In this document: piece after piece, positions 15,824 through 26,369 of the stretch
Position numbering within the stretch: the first letter of the stretch is position 1
How the letters are laid out: the number at the start of each line of letters is the position of its first letter
From: Galbibacter marinus
GTDB lineage: Bacteria; Bacteroidota; Bacteroidia; Flavobacteriales; Flavobacteriaceae
Reading direction: 5' to 3'
NCBI RefSeq assembly: GCF_000300875.1
Contig: NZ_AMSG01000002.1
Span: forward strand, 149,842-213,841
Length of the DNA stretch: 64,000 bases
Program-made: the position numbers and the translations under genes
Notes under the pieces: generated by a model
What the model was told of the DNA's origin: nothing
The model's database searches: none
The model's input: the letters and a program-made list of their open reading frames with translations, nothing else

Positions 15824-17221
15824 TTATACCAATTCCAATTCTTCTTTTTCCTGGGATACATCTACGATCTTTCCGGCAATCGCAGTTGCCACAGCAACTA
15901 GTGGGCTTGCTAGGATAGTTCGTGCACCTTGGCCTTGTCTACCTTCAAAGTTTCGATTGGAGGTCGATACGCAGTATTCACCAGCTGGGATCTTATCTTC
16001 ATTCATACCCAAACAAGCAGAACATCCACTTTGTCTAATTTCAAATCCTGCCGCTTCAAAGGCTTCTTGTATACCTTCGTCTTTAATTTGTTTGGCCACT
16101 TGTTGAGAACCAGGAACAATTAAGGCGTTGACATTTGCTGCCTTTTGTTTTCCTTTTATATAATTAGCCGCTATACGAAAATCTTCAATTCTAGAGTTTG
16201 TACAACTACCTATAAATACGTAATTAATTGGTTTTCCTAGTAGTTTTTCACCTTTTTTAAGCCCCATATAGTCCAATGATTTTTCAAAAGAAACATCATT
16301 TTTCTCTGGAATAGAATCTGTGATTTTCATTCCCATTCCTGGGTTGGTACCATAGGTAACCATTGGTTCTATTTCAGAGGCGTCAAAATTGTATTCTTTA
16401 TCAAAACTTGCATCTGGATCTGTAGGTAAGGTTTTCCAGTAGGCTACTTTTTTGTCAAACTCTTCACCTTTTGGTGCAAATTCACGACCCTTTACATATG
16501 CATAGGTCGTTTCATCAGGAGCAATCATTCCACCACGGGCGCCCATTTCAATACTCATATTACAAACCGTCATTCGGCCTTCCATACTCATATTTTCAAA
16601 AACATCACCAGCGTATTCTACAAAATATCCAGTCCCTGAATTGGTGCCTAGCTGAGCGATGATATAAAGAATAACATCTTTAGGAAGTACCCCTTTTTTT
16701 AATTTGCCATTTACACTAATTCGCATGCTTTTTGGTTTTGACATCAAAAGGCATTGGCTTGCAAAAACCTGAGCAACTTGGCTGGTACCAATACCAAAGG
16801 CAATGGTTCCAAAAGCCCCATGCGTGGAGGTGTGGCTATCACCACAAACCATTGTCATTCCAGGTTGCGTGATTCCAAGTTCAGGAGCTATAACGTGAAC
16901 AATCCCTTGATAAGGATGTCCAAGTCCGTATAATGTAACATTGTGTTTTTGACAATTCTTGGAAAGCATTTCTACCTGTTTTTTAGACAAAAGGTCTTGT
17001 ATTGGTAGATGCTGATCCTTTGTTGGCACGTTGTGATCTGCGGTAGCAACTATTTGATCTTTTCTAAAAAGAGGAATGTTGCGCTGTTCGAGTTCATCAA
17101 ATGCCTGAGGACTGGTTACCTCGTGTATTAAATGTTTGTCGATATATAATATTTGTGGTCCGTTGTCCACCTGATGGACCACATGCTGGTCCCAAACTTT
17201 ATCAAATAATGTCTTTCCCAT
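15824..17221 (-). CDS. leuC: 3-isopropylmalate dehydratase large subunit
   Basis: [4Fe-4S] aconitase-family subunit, 465 residues, the normal length. Cluster-ligand cysteines are visible in [13 protein letters not shown] and in [10 protein letters not shown], and the [12 protein letters not shown] motif is intact. It starts 8 bases after the leuA stop. With LeuD it forms the active isomerase. Confidence 0.95.
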   Translation of the reverse strand: MGKTLFDKVWDQHVVHQVDNGPQILYIDKHLIHEVTSPQAFDELEQRNIPLFRKDQIVATADHNVPTKDQHLPIQDLLSKKQVEMLSKNCQKHNVTLYGLGHPYQGIVHVIAPELGITQPGMTMVCGDSHTSTHGAFGTIAFGIGTSQVAQVFASQCLLMSKPKSMRISVNGKLKKGVLPKDVILYIIAQLGTNSGTGYFVEYAGDVFENMSMEGRMTVCNMSIEMGARGGMIAPDETTYAYVKGREFAPKGEEFDKKVAYWKTLPTDPDASFDKEYNFDASEIEPMVTYGTNPGMGMKITDSIPEKNDVSFEKSLDYMGLKKGEKLLGKPINYVFIGSCTNSRIEDFRIAANYIKGKQKAANVNALIVPGSQQVAKQIKDEGIQEAFEAAGFEIRQSGCSACLGMNEDKIPAGEYCVSTSNRNFEGRQGQGARTILASPLVAVATAIAGKIVDVSQEKEELELV

Positions 17222-17229
17222 TACCTTCC

Positions 17230-18402
17230 CTACGCTATTACTTTTATATCAATTTTACTAATTTCAATGATCTGATGAATATCCTGATCAAGTACTTCTT
17301 TTTTGGTATCTGCAAAGGTTAAAAATTCTTCATATACTTTATCTAATTGCAACTTGGTTAATTCATAACCTACTTTTTTAGCTCTGTAAGCTAAAGCAGC
17401 TCTACCACTTCTTGCAGTCAATACGATGGAAGATTCATTCACACCGACTTCTGCAGGGTCAATGATCTCATAAGTCTCTCTGTTTTTAATCACCCCATCT
17501 TGATGGATTCCTGAACTGTGTGCAAATGCATTGGCTCCAACAATTGCTTTGTTTGGTTGAACCATCATTCCCATATGTTCAGAGACCATTCTACTGGTAT
17601 CATATAAAAGTTTTGAATTAATACCTGTATCAATGCCGAGATTCGGATGCTGTCTCATGATCATAACTACTTCTTCTAAAGAGGTGTTTCCTGCTCTCTC
17701 TCCAATCCCGTTTATCGTACATTCGATTTGACGAGCACCGTTGATTACACCTGCAATGGAGTTGGCTGTTGCAAGCCCTAGGTCATTATGACAATGGCAA
17801 GATAAAATAGCCCTGTCAATACCAGTAACATTTTCTTTTAGATATTTTATCTTTGCTCCATATTCTTCTGGAAGACAATACCCTGTAGTATCAGGAATGT
17901 TTAGAACTGTAGCTCCTGCCTTAATAACTGCCTCACATACGCGCGCTAAGAACTCATTGTCTGTGCGCCCAGCATCTTCTGCATAAAATTCAACATCCTC
18001 CACAAAACTTTTAGCATATTTTACCGCTGCAACTGCTCGCTCTATAATATCTTCAGGAGTGGTTTTGAATTTGTATTTTATGTGCGATTCAGAGGTTCCG
18101 ATTCCCGTGTGAATACGAGGTCTTACGGCTCCTTTAATGGCCTCAGCAGCCACTTCAATGTCTTTTCGAACCGAACGTGTTAACCCACATACAGTGGCAT
18201 TTTTTACAACCTTTGAAATCTCAACCACTGATTTAAAATCACCTGGACTAGAAATCGGAAACCCGGCTTCTATCACATCGACTCCCAACTCATCAAGACG
18301 CTTGGCAATGATAAGCTTTTGTTCTGTGTTCAACTTACATCCAGGGACCTGTTCTCCGTCTCTTAATGTGGTGTCAAAGATTTGGACTTTTTCTTTACTC
18401 AT
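17230..18402 (-). CDS. leuA: 2-isopropylmalate synthase, short form without regulatory domain
   Basis: First committed enzyme of leucine synthesis, condensing acetyl-CoA with 2-oxoisovalerate. The 390 residues hold the catalytic TIM barrel ([11 protein letters not shown] near the N-terminus, metal-binding [10 protein letters not shown]) and the subdomain after it ([17 protein letters not shown]). The C-terminal LeuA dimer domain that carries leucine feedback inhibition in forms of about 500 residues or more is absent. The sequence ends shortly after the catalytic part with no frameshift remnant visible. It is first in the operon. A homocitrate-type synthase is unlikely given the leuCDB context. 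Confidence 0.9.
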   Translation of the reverse strand: MSKEKVQIFDTTLRDGEQVPGCKLNTEQKLIIAKRLDELGVDVIEAGFPISSPGDFKSVVEISKVVKNATVCGLTRSVRKDIEVAAEAIKGAVRPRIHTGIGTSESHIKYKFKTTPEDIIERAVAAVKYAKSFVEDVEFYAEDAGRTDNEFLARVCEAVIKAGATVLNIPDTTGYCLPEEYGAKIKYLKENVTGIDRAILSCHCHNDLGLATANSIAGVINGARQIECTINGIGERAGNTSLEEVVMIMRQHPNLGIDTGINSKLLYDTSRMVSEHMGMMVQPNKAIVGANAFAHSSGIHQDGVIKNRETYEIIDPAEVGVNESSIVLTARSGRAALAYRAKKVGYELTKLQLDKVYEEFLTFADTKKEVLDQDIHQIIEISKIDIKVIA

Positions 18403-18556
18403 CTTGATTTTTTAATGTAATTTCAGATTTTGAATTACGAATGTATATCTTGTTCACGTAATTTGTTGTTCCCTTAACTATTTCTTTACAATGTTTAAGG
18501 TAACTTTTATGAGTTAAATTATCTGATTATCAATTAATTGAATTTTTTTTATTACA

Positions 18557-20101
18557 ATGACAAGTCACCAAAAAGACACTTTATTTATACTGATTAAATC
18601 CTTGTCAAAGTCCGAAAAACGACAATTTAAGTTATACGTAAATAGATTAGGAGTTAATGCGGATGCTAAATTTCTTGCCCTTTTTAATTTATTAGATAAG
18701 ATGCAGGACTATAAGGAAGGTGAAATTCTAAAAAGTGGCATCGTAAAAAAGCAACAACTTTCCAATCTTAAGGCGCATCTTTACAAGCAAATTCTGGTGA
18801 GTTTACGTCTAAATCCTGTAAATCAGAATGTCCGATTGCAGATAAGGGAACAATTGGACTTTGCCACCATTCTTTATCACAAAGGTTTATATAAGCAAAG
18901 TTTAAAAATTTTAGATAAAGCCAAGGCCCAAGCCATCGCTTATCAAGAAAAGGTTGTCGCTTATGAGATTGTCGAACTCGAGAAGGTAATTGAGACGCAA
19001 TACATCACAAGAAGTATAAGTGGTAGGGCAGATGAGTTAGCAGTTCAGGCTAAAGAACTTAGTCTTCAAAATGTTTTAACTAGTAAGCTTTCTAATTTAT
19101 CGTTGCAGCTATATGGAATTATGCTTCGATTTGGATATGTCAAGAGTGACAAGGAATACAAGTGGGTGACTGATTATTACAAGGCTCATATGCCAAAATT
19201 TAAACTCTCTGATTTAGATTTTAGGGAGAAACTTTGGTTGTATAAAGCGCAACTTTGGTATAGCTTTTTAACTCAAGACTTTCTATCGTGTTATAAATAT
19301 GCCTTAAGATGGGTAACGCTTTTTTATGACAATGAAAGCATGATTTATCTCAATCCAGTATTTTATCTTAAAGGTGTTAATTATCTCCTAGATTCGATGT
19401 TCTATATTAAATATCGATCTGAGTTTGAAGAGTCTTTAGAGCGCTTACAGCACACCATTGCAGACCCTAAGTTTCCACGTAACGACAACTTAGAGGTACT
19501 CTCTTTCTTTTGTATCTATGGTAATAAGCTCAATCTTTACTTTATGAGTGGTGACTTTGAGAATGCCCAGCATTTAGAAAAGGATATATTAAATGGTATT
19601 AAACGCTATGAAGATAAGATTGATGAGCATCATGTAATGGTGTTGTATTATAAATTGGCTTGTATGTATTTTGGTATGGGTGATAATAAAATGTGTATCC
19701 AATACCTTAAAAAAATCATCAATAACAAGCAGCTGACTATGCGTGAAGACTTAATGTGCTTTGCTAGGGTTTTAAGTCTAGTGGCACATTATGAAGCTGG
19801 GATGGATTATCACCTAGAGGTGCAATTAAAGAGTACATATAAGTTCCTTCTGAAGATGAACGATTTGCATGAGGTTCAAAAGGAGATGATAAAATTCTTG
19901 AGAAACCTCGGAGAGATTTATCCGCATGAACTTAAGGATGAGTTTAAAAAATTACATGCTAGACTTAAGAAGTTCGAAGATCACCCCTATGAAAAAAGAG
20001 CCTTTTTATACCTAGACATTATTTCCTGGTTGGAGAGCAAAATTGAAAATCGATCGGTAGGAGATATAATCAAAGAGAAGGCCAAAAAACTAAACCGTTA
20101 A
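18557..20101 (+). CDS. Conserved alpha-helical protein of unknown function
   Basis: A 514-residue soluble protein, almost entirely predicted helix with evenly spaced Tyr, Leu and Lys, as in helical-repeat (TPR-like) solenoids. It has no signal peptide, no membrane segment and no enzyme motif I recognise. The opening (KDTLFILIKSLSKSEKRQFKLYV) resembles a conserved N-terminus of hypothetical proteins in Bacteroidota. It is divergent from leuA, and the next gene starts one base after its stop, so it is in an operon with the DMT transporter. The function is open; a protein-protein scaffold is only a guess. Confidence 0.6.
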   Translation: MTSHQKDTLFILIKSLSKSEKRQFKLYVNRLGVNADAKFLALFNLLDKMQDYKEGEILKSGIVKKQQLSNLKAHLYKQILVSLRLNPVNQNVRLQIREQLDFATILYHKGLYKQSLKILDKAKAQAIAYQEKVVAYEIVELEKVIETQYITRSISGRADELAVQAKELSLQNVLTSKLSNLSLQLYGIMLRFGYVKSDKEYKWVTDYYKAHMPKFKLSDLDFREKLWLYKAQLWYSFLTQDFLSCYKYALRWVTLFYDNESMIYLNPVFYLKGVNYLLDSMFYIKYRSEFEESLERLQHTIADPKFPRNDNLEVLSFFCIYGNKLNLYFMSGDFENAQHLEKDILNGIKRYEDKIDEHHVMVLYYKLACMYFGMGDNKMCIQYLKKIINNKQLTMREDLMCFARVLSLVAHYEAGMDYHLEVQLKSTYKFLLKMNDLHEVQKEMIKFLRNLGEIYPHELKDEFKKLHARLKKFEDHPYEKRAFLYLDIISWLESKIENRSVGDIIKEKAKKLNR

Positions 20102-20102
20102 T

Positions 20103-20984
20103 TTGTCTGCACAGAAAAATCACCTCAAGCAGGTAGCCCAATTAAACTTTGCAATTATTTGCATTAGTACCTCGGGGGTGTGGGGGCGTTACATAAGTCT
20201 TGAACCAGAACAAATTATATTTTATAGAGCTCTTTTGTCACTGGTTTTTGTGTATTTGGTTTGTCGGGTAAATAACCAGAGTTTAAAACTTGCAAAAGGC
20301 AAAGATACCTACACAGTTTTTTGGTGCGGATTGTGTTTTGGAATACATTGGGTGACTTATTTTTATGCCTTAAGCCTTTCTAGTGTAGCCATTGGAATGC
20401 TTGCCATTTATACCTATCCAGTGATAACTTCTTTTTTGGAACCCCTATTGTTAAAGACTTCGTTTGAGAAATCGCATCTTGTTTTGGGTGTACTTGTGAT
20501 AACGGGTGTGTATTTTTTGGTTCCTGATATTGATTTTTCTAATTCACAATTTGTGGCGGTGTGTTTAGGGATTATTTCTGCATTCTTTTATGCCATTAGA
20601 AACATTATGATTAAACCCAAGGTGGCGCGTTATAATGGCTCAGTGCTGATGATGTATCAATTACTTGTTATTAGCATACTGATGGCTCCACTTTTGTATT
20701 TTACAAATTACGACAAACTTTATACCGCTTTACCAGGTATTGTGTTCTTAGCTTTAATTACTACCACTCTTGGACATACCTTATTATTGAAAAGCTTTAA
20801 ATACTTCAGCGCTACAACAGCTAGTATTATGAGTAGTGTTCAGCCTATATATGGTATTATTATGGGCATGCTGTTTTTAGGAGAATTTCCTGCTTGGCAT
20901 ACCCTTATAGGAGGAGCACTCATCCTTACTGCTGTAGGGATTGAAAATATTAGAACCTTTAAAGCCTCTAGCAGTAAGAGGTAA
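20103..20984 (+). CDS. DMT-family (EamA) transporter
   Basis: Drug/metabolite transporter superfamily protein, 293 residues, with about ten membrane helices in two EamA repeats. The start is TTG at 20103, one base after the upstream stop. Such proteins export amino acids, nucleosides or other metabolites; the substrate cannot be read. The C-terminal half shows the typical repeat motif ASIMSSVQPIYGIIMGMLFLGE. Confidence 0.8.
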   Translation: MSAQKNHLKQVAQLNFAIICISTSGVWGRYISLEPEQIIFYRALLSLVFVYLVCRVNNQSLKLAKGKDTYTVFWCGLCFGIHWVTYFYALSLSSVAIGMLAIYTYPVITSFLEPLLLKTSFEKSHLVLGVLVITGVYFLVPDIDFSNSQFVAVCLGIISAFFYAIRNIMIKPKVARYNGSVLMMYQLLVISILMAPLLYFTNYDKLYTALPGIVFLALITTTLGHTLLLKSFKYFSATTASIMSSVQPIYGIIMGMLFLGEFPAWHTLIGGALILTAVGIENIRTFKASSSKR

Positions 20985-21008
20985 ATTCTAAACTCTTGTT
21001 TTGTGTTT

Positions 21009-22832
21009 TTAACCAAAAGATTGCATGTTTACCAGTTTTTGATAAACGCCATTTTTGTCCATTAATTCCTGGTGAGTTCCTTGTTCTACGATGACGCCTT
21101 TTTGCATCACCGCGATAAGGTCTGCATTTTGTATGGTGGAGAGTCGGTGTGCAATAACGATGGAAGTCCTATTTCTCATCATATTTTCAAGTGCATCCTG
21201 TACTAGTTTTTCGCTCTCTGTATCTAAGGCAGAAGTGGCCTCATCGAGAATCATTATTGGTGGGTTTTTAAGAACAGCTCTAGCAATGGATAGTCGTTGC
21301 TTTTGTCCACCACTTAACTTACCACCTGCATCACCGATCGAGGTTTGAAACCCATGTGGCAATTCATTGATAAATTCAAGGGCGTTGGCAATTTTTGCTG
21401 CGTGTTCTACTTCTTCTGGAGTAGCATCTAATTTACCAATGCGAATATTGTTCTCGATTGTGTCATTAAAGAGAATGGAGTCTTGGGTTACAATACCCAT
21501 GAGTCCTCGAAGACTCTTTAAAGAAAGCTCTTTTATATTATGCCCATCGATTTCTATACTACCGCTATTGACATCGTAAAAACGAGTCACCAAATTGGCG
21601 ATAGTACTTTTTCCACTTCCTGATTGTCCTACAAGTGCTACCGTTTTACCTTTAGGAATAGTTAAATTAAAATCCTTTAACACATAATCCTCTTCATACT
21701 TAAAGGAAATGTGGTTTAAATTAATTTGGTCCTCAAAATCTGTCTTAACAATGGCATTTGCAGCGTCTTTAATGCTGTTTTCTGTCTCTAGTACCTCTAG
21801 GACACGCTCAGCAGCAGCGTTTCCTTTTTTAACCCCGTATGACGCTTTACTAATGGCTTTGGCAGGCGTTAGGATATTATAAGCAAGCCCCATATAAGCT
21901 ATGAAAGAGGAAGGATCTAAGGTCTCGGTGATAAGGACCATACGGCCTCCAAACCACAATAAGATACCGATCACCAAAATTCCTAAGAATTCACTAGTAG
22001 GGGAGGCGAGGTTCTGACGATTGAGAAGGCTATTGGAGAATTTGTAAAAACGACCAGTGGAGTTTTTAAAGTGGTTTATAAATCTATTCTCGGCATTAAA
22101 TGCCTTGATGACTCTTAATCCACCGAGAGTCTCCTCAATGATAGATAAAAAGTAACCCTGTTCTTTTTGAACGTTGTCAGATTGCTTTTTAAGTGACTTA
22201 CCAATTCTAGAAATTAGTAAGCCAGAAATAGGTATAAAGATAAACACGAAGAGCGTTAACTCTACACTAATCCCAAACATAACTACAATGGTAAATAGTA
22301 TGGTTAGAGGTTCTCTGATTATTAATTCTAATATGGATAAGAAGGAGTGCTGTATCTCTAGGACATCTGACGTGATTCTTGCAATTACATCTCCTTTTCT
22401 TTTTTCTGTATAATATGATACTGGAAGTTGTACAACCTTACTATAGAGGCTGTTTCTAATGTCCTTTAATACACCATTTCTTAAGAAGGTGATAAAGTAC
22501 ATTGCCAGGTAATTAAATAGATTTTTCAATAAGAATAATGAAATAACCAAGGAAATCACTAATACCAAGGCTTTCATCTTATCATCACCAGCGTACTGGG
22601 TTGTCCAATAATTTAAATAATTAAATACGTAGTCTTTAAAATTGCCAATACGATCCAAGTTAGGTGGTACAGTAACAGGTTTTGTTTGTCCGAACAACAC
22701 ATTTAACATTGGTATGAGTGCCAAAAAAGACAGTGAGCTAAATAACGCGTAGAGGATATTAAAAAAAATGTTGAGAAACCCGTATTTTTTATACGGTAAC
22801 GCAAAACGTAATATTTTTTTGAAGTAGTTCAT
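21009..22832 (-). CDS. MsbA-like ABC exporter (fused membrane and ATPase domains)
   Basis: Half-transporter of 607 residues. Six membrane helices occupy roughly residues 15-330; the ATPase domain covers about 365-600. Walker A GQSGSGKST, signature LSGGQKQRLSIARA and Walker B IMILDEATSALD are intact. It works as a homodimer, and family members flip lipid A-core or export lipids, peptides or drugs. The sequence cannot decide which, but lipid A transport is a common role for the chromosomal copy in this phylum. It is convergent with the DMT transporter. Confidence 0.85.
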   Translation of the reverse strand: MNYFKKILRFALPYKKYGFLNIFFNILYALFSSLSFLALIPMLNVLFGQTKPVTVPPNLDRIGNFKDYVFNYLNYWTTQYAGDDKMKALVLVISLVISLFLLKNLFNYLAMYFITFLRNGVLKDIRNSLYSKVVQLPVSYYTEKRKGDVIARITSDVLEIQHSFLSILELIIREPLTILFTIVVMFGISVELTLFVFIFIPISGLLISRIGKSLKKQSDNVQKEQGYFLSIIEETLGGLRVIKAFNAENRFINHFKNSTGRFYKFSNSLLNRQNLASPTSEFLGILVIGILLWFGGRMVLITETLDPSSFIAYMGLAYNILTPAKAISKASYGVKKGNAAAERVLEVLETENSIKDAANAIVKTDFEDQINLNHISFKYEEDYVLKDFNLTIPKGKTVALVGQSGSGKSTIANLVTRFYDVNSGSIEIDGHNIKELSLKSLRGLMGIVTQDSILFNDTIENNIRIGKLDATPEEVEHAAKIANALEFINELPHGFQTSIGDAGGKLSGGQKQRLSIARAVLKNPPIMILDEATSALDTESEKLVQDALENMMRNRTSIVIAHRLSTIQNADLIAVMQKGVIVEQGTHQELMDKNGVYQKLVNMQSFG

Positions 22833-22885
22833 AAATATTTAGCGATTCTATTATTTAACACTATTGTGTATTTGGTGTAAGGGTG

Positions 22886-22893
22886 CAAATTTA
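22886..22893 (-). promoter_or_regulatory. -7 box of the ABC exporter
   Basis: On the minus strand TAAATTTG followed by C, an exact TAnnTTTG match, about 54 bases upstream of the start codon. No good -33 element was found at the expected spacing. Confidence 0.45.
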
Positions 22894-22907
22894 CATTTTA
22901 TTATAAC

Positions 22908-22933
22908 AAAGCCCGTTGCTTAGAACGGGCTAT
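22908..22933 (-). terminator. Terminator after the phosphohexomutase
   Basis: AGCCCGTT (22910-22917) pairs with AACGGGCT (22924-22931) around six bases. On the minus strand a broken T run follows (TTTGTT). On the plus strand a cleaner T run follows, but no plus-strand gene leads into it. Confidence 0.6.
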
Positions 22934-22972
22934 TTTTTTATTGTTGTTTTTTGCATCTATGATTCAAATGCT

Positions 22973-24691
22973 TTAATCAAGTGGTAGATCCTTAATAATG
23001 CGATCAATTTTTTGATTCAGTGCACCAATTGCTTGATCGTAATTTTCAGCATTTTCTAATTGTCCTTTGACACTGAAGTAAAACTTAATCTTTGGTTCAG
23101 TTCCACTTGGTCTTGCGGCAATCTTACTACCATCTTCTGTATAATAGATCAGTACATTGGATTTAGGAATATCCATAATCTCAGTGGTGGAAGTTTCAAC
23201 ATTTAATCGTGTTGAATTCGCATAATCTTCTATACGAATCACCCTAGAGCCATCAAGAGATTTTAGTGGGTTTTCCCGTAATTGGATCATCATTTGCTTG
23301 ATTTGATCTGCACCACTGATTCCTTTTTTAGTCAGGGAGATCAGTTTTTCATAATATAGTCCCATTTCTAGGTAACATTCGATAAGGTCCTTGTAAAATG
23401 AGCTTCCGTTGGACTTGGCACTTGCAGCTATCTCACAGGCCAACAATGCAGCTGTTATAGCGTCTTTGTCTCGAACAAAATCGCCTACCATAAACCCAAA
23501 GCTTTCTTCTCCCCCTCCTATAAATTGCTGATTCGGATAATCGACTATCATCTTTGCGATCCATTTAAATCCAGTCAGAGCCTCTCGGTACTTCACCTGG
23601 TAGTTCTCTGCGAGCACCTTCATCATAGGTGTAGATACGATGGTAGAGGCAATGTATTGATTCCCGTTAATTTTTCCATCCTTCTTCCAGTTCTCAAGAA
23701 GAAAACGTGTCATTAGGATCATGGTCTGATTACCGTTTAGCAAGGTCATTTTGCCATTGTTGTCACGAACTGCAATACCAAGGCGGTCACCATCTGGATC
23801 GGTTCCAATAACCATGTCCGCATTTAACTCATCGGCTAATGTAATTGCCAGGGCTAAAGCCTCAGGTTCCTCCGGATTAGGAGAGGCTACGGTAGGAAAA
23901 TCTCCATCAGGTTTGGCTTGACTCTCCACAATATGGACATTCTTATAACCGGCCCGTTTTAAAACCTCTGGTAAAAGTGTGATGGATGTTCCGTGTAATG
24001 AGGTAAAGACAATGGAGAAATCATCCTTGTTTTTAGCGCCAAAACCAGCGTTGGCTACACTGGCATTAATAAAAGCTTCGTCAATTTCTTTGTCAATATA
24101 TTGGATTAAGTCTTCATTGCTTTTAAAATTAATATCCGCAAAGGAAAGCTTCTCAATCTCCTGTATGATTTGATGGTCGTGTGGAGGTACAATTTGACCG
24201 CCATCCTGCCAATATACCTTATACCCGTTGTATTCTGGTGGGTTATGGGAGGCGGTAAGTACAATTCCACAATGACAGTTAAGATATTTTAATGCAAAGG
24301 AAAGCTCTGGAGTAGGGCGAAGGTCAGAAAACAAATAGACTTTAATTCCATTGGCGGAAAACACATCAGCAACCACCTTAGCCAAGGTGTCACTGTTGTG
24401 ACGGCAATCATAGGCAATAGCCACTTTTAGTTGTTCGCCAGGGAACTGTTGCTTTAAATAATTACTGATCCCTTGGGTGTTTTTACCTAAGGTATATTTG
24501 TTGATTTTATTAGTTCCTGCTCCCATGGTACCACGCATGCCTCCAGTACCAAATTCTAAATTCTTGTAAAACCGCTCTCTTAGTTCATCGGGATCCTTGT
24601 CAATTAGCAGTTGTACTTCTTCTCTTGTTTGAGGATCAAAGGTGTCAGCTAACCAAGCTGAAGCATTTTTGATGATTTCTTCTATTTCCAT
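22973..24691 (-). CDS. Phosphoglucomutase/phosphomannomutase family enzyme (PGM2-like)
   Basis: Alpha-D-phosphohexomutase of 572 residues that interconverts sugar 1- and 6-phosphates (glucose, possibly mannose or ribose). The phosphoserine loop is TASHNPPEYNG (S148), the metal loop GTDPDGDRLG lies at about 296-305, the sugar loop GGEESFGFMVGD and the phosphate loop RPSGTEPKIKF near the C-terminus. The length and VYWQDGGQIVPP fit the PGM2-like subgroup. It lies downstream of a GT2 gene on the same strand, consistent with supplying sugar phosphates for surface glycans. Confidence 0.9.
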   Translation of the reverse strand: MEIEEIIKNASAWLADTFDPQTREEVQLLIDKDPDELRERFYKNLEFGTGGMRGTMGAGTNKINKYTLGKNTQGISNYLKQQFPGEQLKVAIAYDCRHNSDTLAKVVADVFSANGIKVYLFSDLRPTPELSFALKYLNCHCGIVLTASHNPPEYNGYKVYWQDGGQIVPPHDHQIIQEIEKLSFADINFKSNEDLIQYIDKEIDEAFINASVANAGFGAKNKDDFSIVFTSLHGTSITLLPEVLKRAGYKNVHIVESQAKPDGDFPTVASPNPEEPEALALAITLADELNADMVIGTDPDGDRLGIAVRDNNGKMTLLNGNQTMILMTRFLLENWKKDGKINGNQYIASTIVSTPMMKVLAENYQVKYREALTGFKWIAKMIVDYPNQQFIGGGEESFGFMVGDFVRDKDAITAALLACEIAASAKSNGSSFYKDLIECYLEMGLYYEKLISLTKKGISGADQIKQMMIQLRENPLKSLDGSRVIRIEDYANSTRLNVETSTTEIMDIPKSNVLIYYTEDGSKIAARPSGTEPKIKFYFSVKGQLENAENYDQAIGALNQKIDRIIKDLPLD

Positions 24692-24740
24692 CTGTTGTAC
24701 ATATTTTTAAATACCTTAGGGAGTGAAAGTTTCCTAAGGG

Positions 24741-25688
24741 TTAAAAGTTCGCAGTCTCTGCGATTTTATATCGTTTTTCTTGTTTTTTGGATCTTAGAAT
24801 TAATTCTCCTAAAAATCCTGCAATAAATAATTGGGTTCCAATAACCATGGCGATCAAGGAGATGTAAAACTGCGGACGTAAAGCGATCAGTCGCCCATAA
24901 GGATTGATGAACAACTTATCAATTCCCAGATAGGCAGCAAACCCAAATCCTATGATAAACATAACAACGCCCCAGGCACCGAATAAATGCATGGGTTGTT
25001 TTCCGAATCTTGATACAAACCAAATTGTTATTAAATCCAAAAAACCATTGATAAAACGCTCCATTCCAAATTTAGTACTTCCATATTTTCTAGCTTGGTG
25101 TTTGACTACTTGTTCTTCTATCTTTGTAAAACCAGCATTTTTAGCCAAAACAGGAATGTAGCGGTGCATCTCGCCATGCACGTCGATGGTTTTAACAACC
25201 TCGTTGCGATAGGCCTTCAAACCACAGTTAAAATCATGTAATTCAACACCAGAGGTTTTTCTTGCTGCCCAGTTAAATAACTTAGATGGAAGGTTTTTTG
25301 CCAGAACGGAATCGTATCTGACTTTTTTCCATCCAGAGATAAGATCTAATTGTTCGCTTTTTAAGCGCTTAAAGAGTTGAGGGATTTCCTCTGGATTGTC
25401 TTGAAGGTCAGCATCCATAGTGATAACGACATCTCCTTTAGCTTCTAGGAAACCAGCATGCAAAGCTTGTGATTTTCCAAAGTTTTTTAAAAATCGTATG
25501 CCTTTAACCTGCGGGTCTTTGGACGTAAGTGATTGAATAATGTCCCATGATTGATCACTACTACCGTCGTCTATAAATATAATTTCATAAGAAAAACGAT
25601 TGGCTTGCAAAATTTCTGCAATCCAATCGTATAATTCTTTTAAAGACTCTTGTTCATTGAGTAGTGGTATTACTACTGATATATCCAT
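24741..25688 (-). CDS. GT2 glycosyltransferase (DPM1/GtrB-like) with two C-terminal membrane helices
   Basis: A 315-residue membrane-associated glycosyltransferase. The N-terminal GT-A domain has IDDGSSDQSWD and the metal-binding DADLQDNPEE. Two hydrophobic hairpins near residues 230-260 and 270-300 are typical of polyprenyl-phosphate sugar transferases, which make undecaprenyl-phosphate-linked sugars for cell-envelope glycans. It lies between DUF4199 and the phosphohexomutase on one strand, with a hairpin (24714-24739) in the gap after it. The sugar is not identifiable. Confidence 0.85.
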   Translation of the reverse strand: MDISVVIPLLNEQESLKELYDWIAEILQANRFSYEIIFIDDGSSDQSWDIIQSLTSKDPQVKGIRFLKNFGKSQALHAGFLEAKGDVVITMDADLQDNPEEIPQLFKRLKSEQLDLISGWKKVRYDSVLAKNLPSKLFNWAARKTSGVELHDFNCGLKAYRNEVVKTIDVHGEMHRYIPVLAKNAGFTKIEEQVVKHQARKYGSTKFGMERFINGFLDLITIWFVSRFGKQPMHLFGAWGVVMFIIGFGFAAYLGIDKLFINPYGRLIALRPQFYISLIAMVIGTQLFIAGFLGELILRSKKQEKRYKIAETANF

Positions 25689-25728
25689 GAAACTTAATTA
25701 ACACTATAACTGTGTTCAAAGATATAAA

Positions 25729-26250
25729 TTAGAATTCATTTTTCCCTTTTTTCACGATAAGTCCTGTGATTAAAGATACCACAAAACCGATGAAAATATT
25801 AAAAATCAAAATAAAAGGATAAGTCACCCAGAAGAACTTTTGTTGCATTTCTACAGCTGTATCTAATTGTTCTTGGGTCATTTCTGGATTTTGTTTAATC
25901 ATTCCAGCTCTACTTAATTCAGCGATTTGCTCATGAAAATTTGGGTCGATGAAGTTTACATAGACCAAAATATAGAGCACAGCGATAATTCCACCAATTA
26001 GGGAAGTACCTACACCGATTTTTAAGGCCTCCGAAACTGAGATATAACTATTGTTTAGCTTTTTAAATTGTATGATAGCTAAGATAATTACACCTATTAG
26101 CATAATCATTGAGACAATATTTTTTGCCATACCTTGGTCGTATTGCATATCCATAAAGTGGAGCATTAGGCTAAACACTATGGTTAAAGCGCCAAGTATT
26201 AATCCGTACCTTAAGGCAAACTGTCCTGTTGTGGGTTGAGTTTTTTCCAT
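25729..26250 (-). CDS. DUF4199 membrane protein
   Basis: A 173-residue protein with four predicted membrane helices and a charged extramembrane loop around residues 103-130 (PEMTQEQLDTAVEMQQKFFW). This layout is typical of DUF4199 in Bacteroidota. The function is unknown. It is 40 bases upstream of the GT2 gene on the same strand; DUF4199 genes frequently neighbour this type of GT2, so the two may work together. Confidence 0.75.
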   Translation of the reverse strand: MEKTQPTTGQFALRYGLILGALTIVFSLMLHFMDMQYDQGMAKNIVSMIMLIGVIILAIIQFKKLNNSYISVSEALKIGVGTSLIGGIIAVLYILVYVNFIDPNFHEQIAELSRAGMIKQNPEMTQEQLDTAVEMQQKFFWVTYPFILIFNIFIGFVVSLITGLIVKKGKNEF

Positions 26251-26337
26251 TTCTTATAGTTGATTTTGTTTCTATAAAATTAGTATGAAATAGTGTATAT
26301 TTGTTACATAAAAATCGAAATTAATATTCAGCTGTAA

Positions 26338-26369
26338 ATTTTGAATCAAAAGTGTTGGGGATTCAAAAT
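26338..26369. promoter_or_regulatory. Inverted repeat overlapping the L31 promoter
   Basis: ATTTTGAATC (26338-26347) and GATTCAAAAT (26360-26369) form a perfect 10-bp inverted repeat with a 12-base spacer that contains the putative -33 TTG. A repressor bound here would block the rpmE promoter. Confidence 0.45.

Noticed and set aside
24714-24739. Hairpin between the GT2 and phosphohexomutase genes as a terminator
   Set aside because: A 7-bp stem without a T run on the minus strand; it may attenuate but is too weak to list as a terminator.
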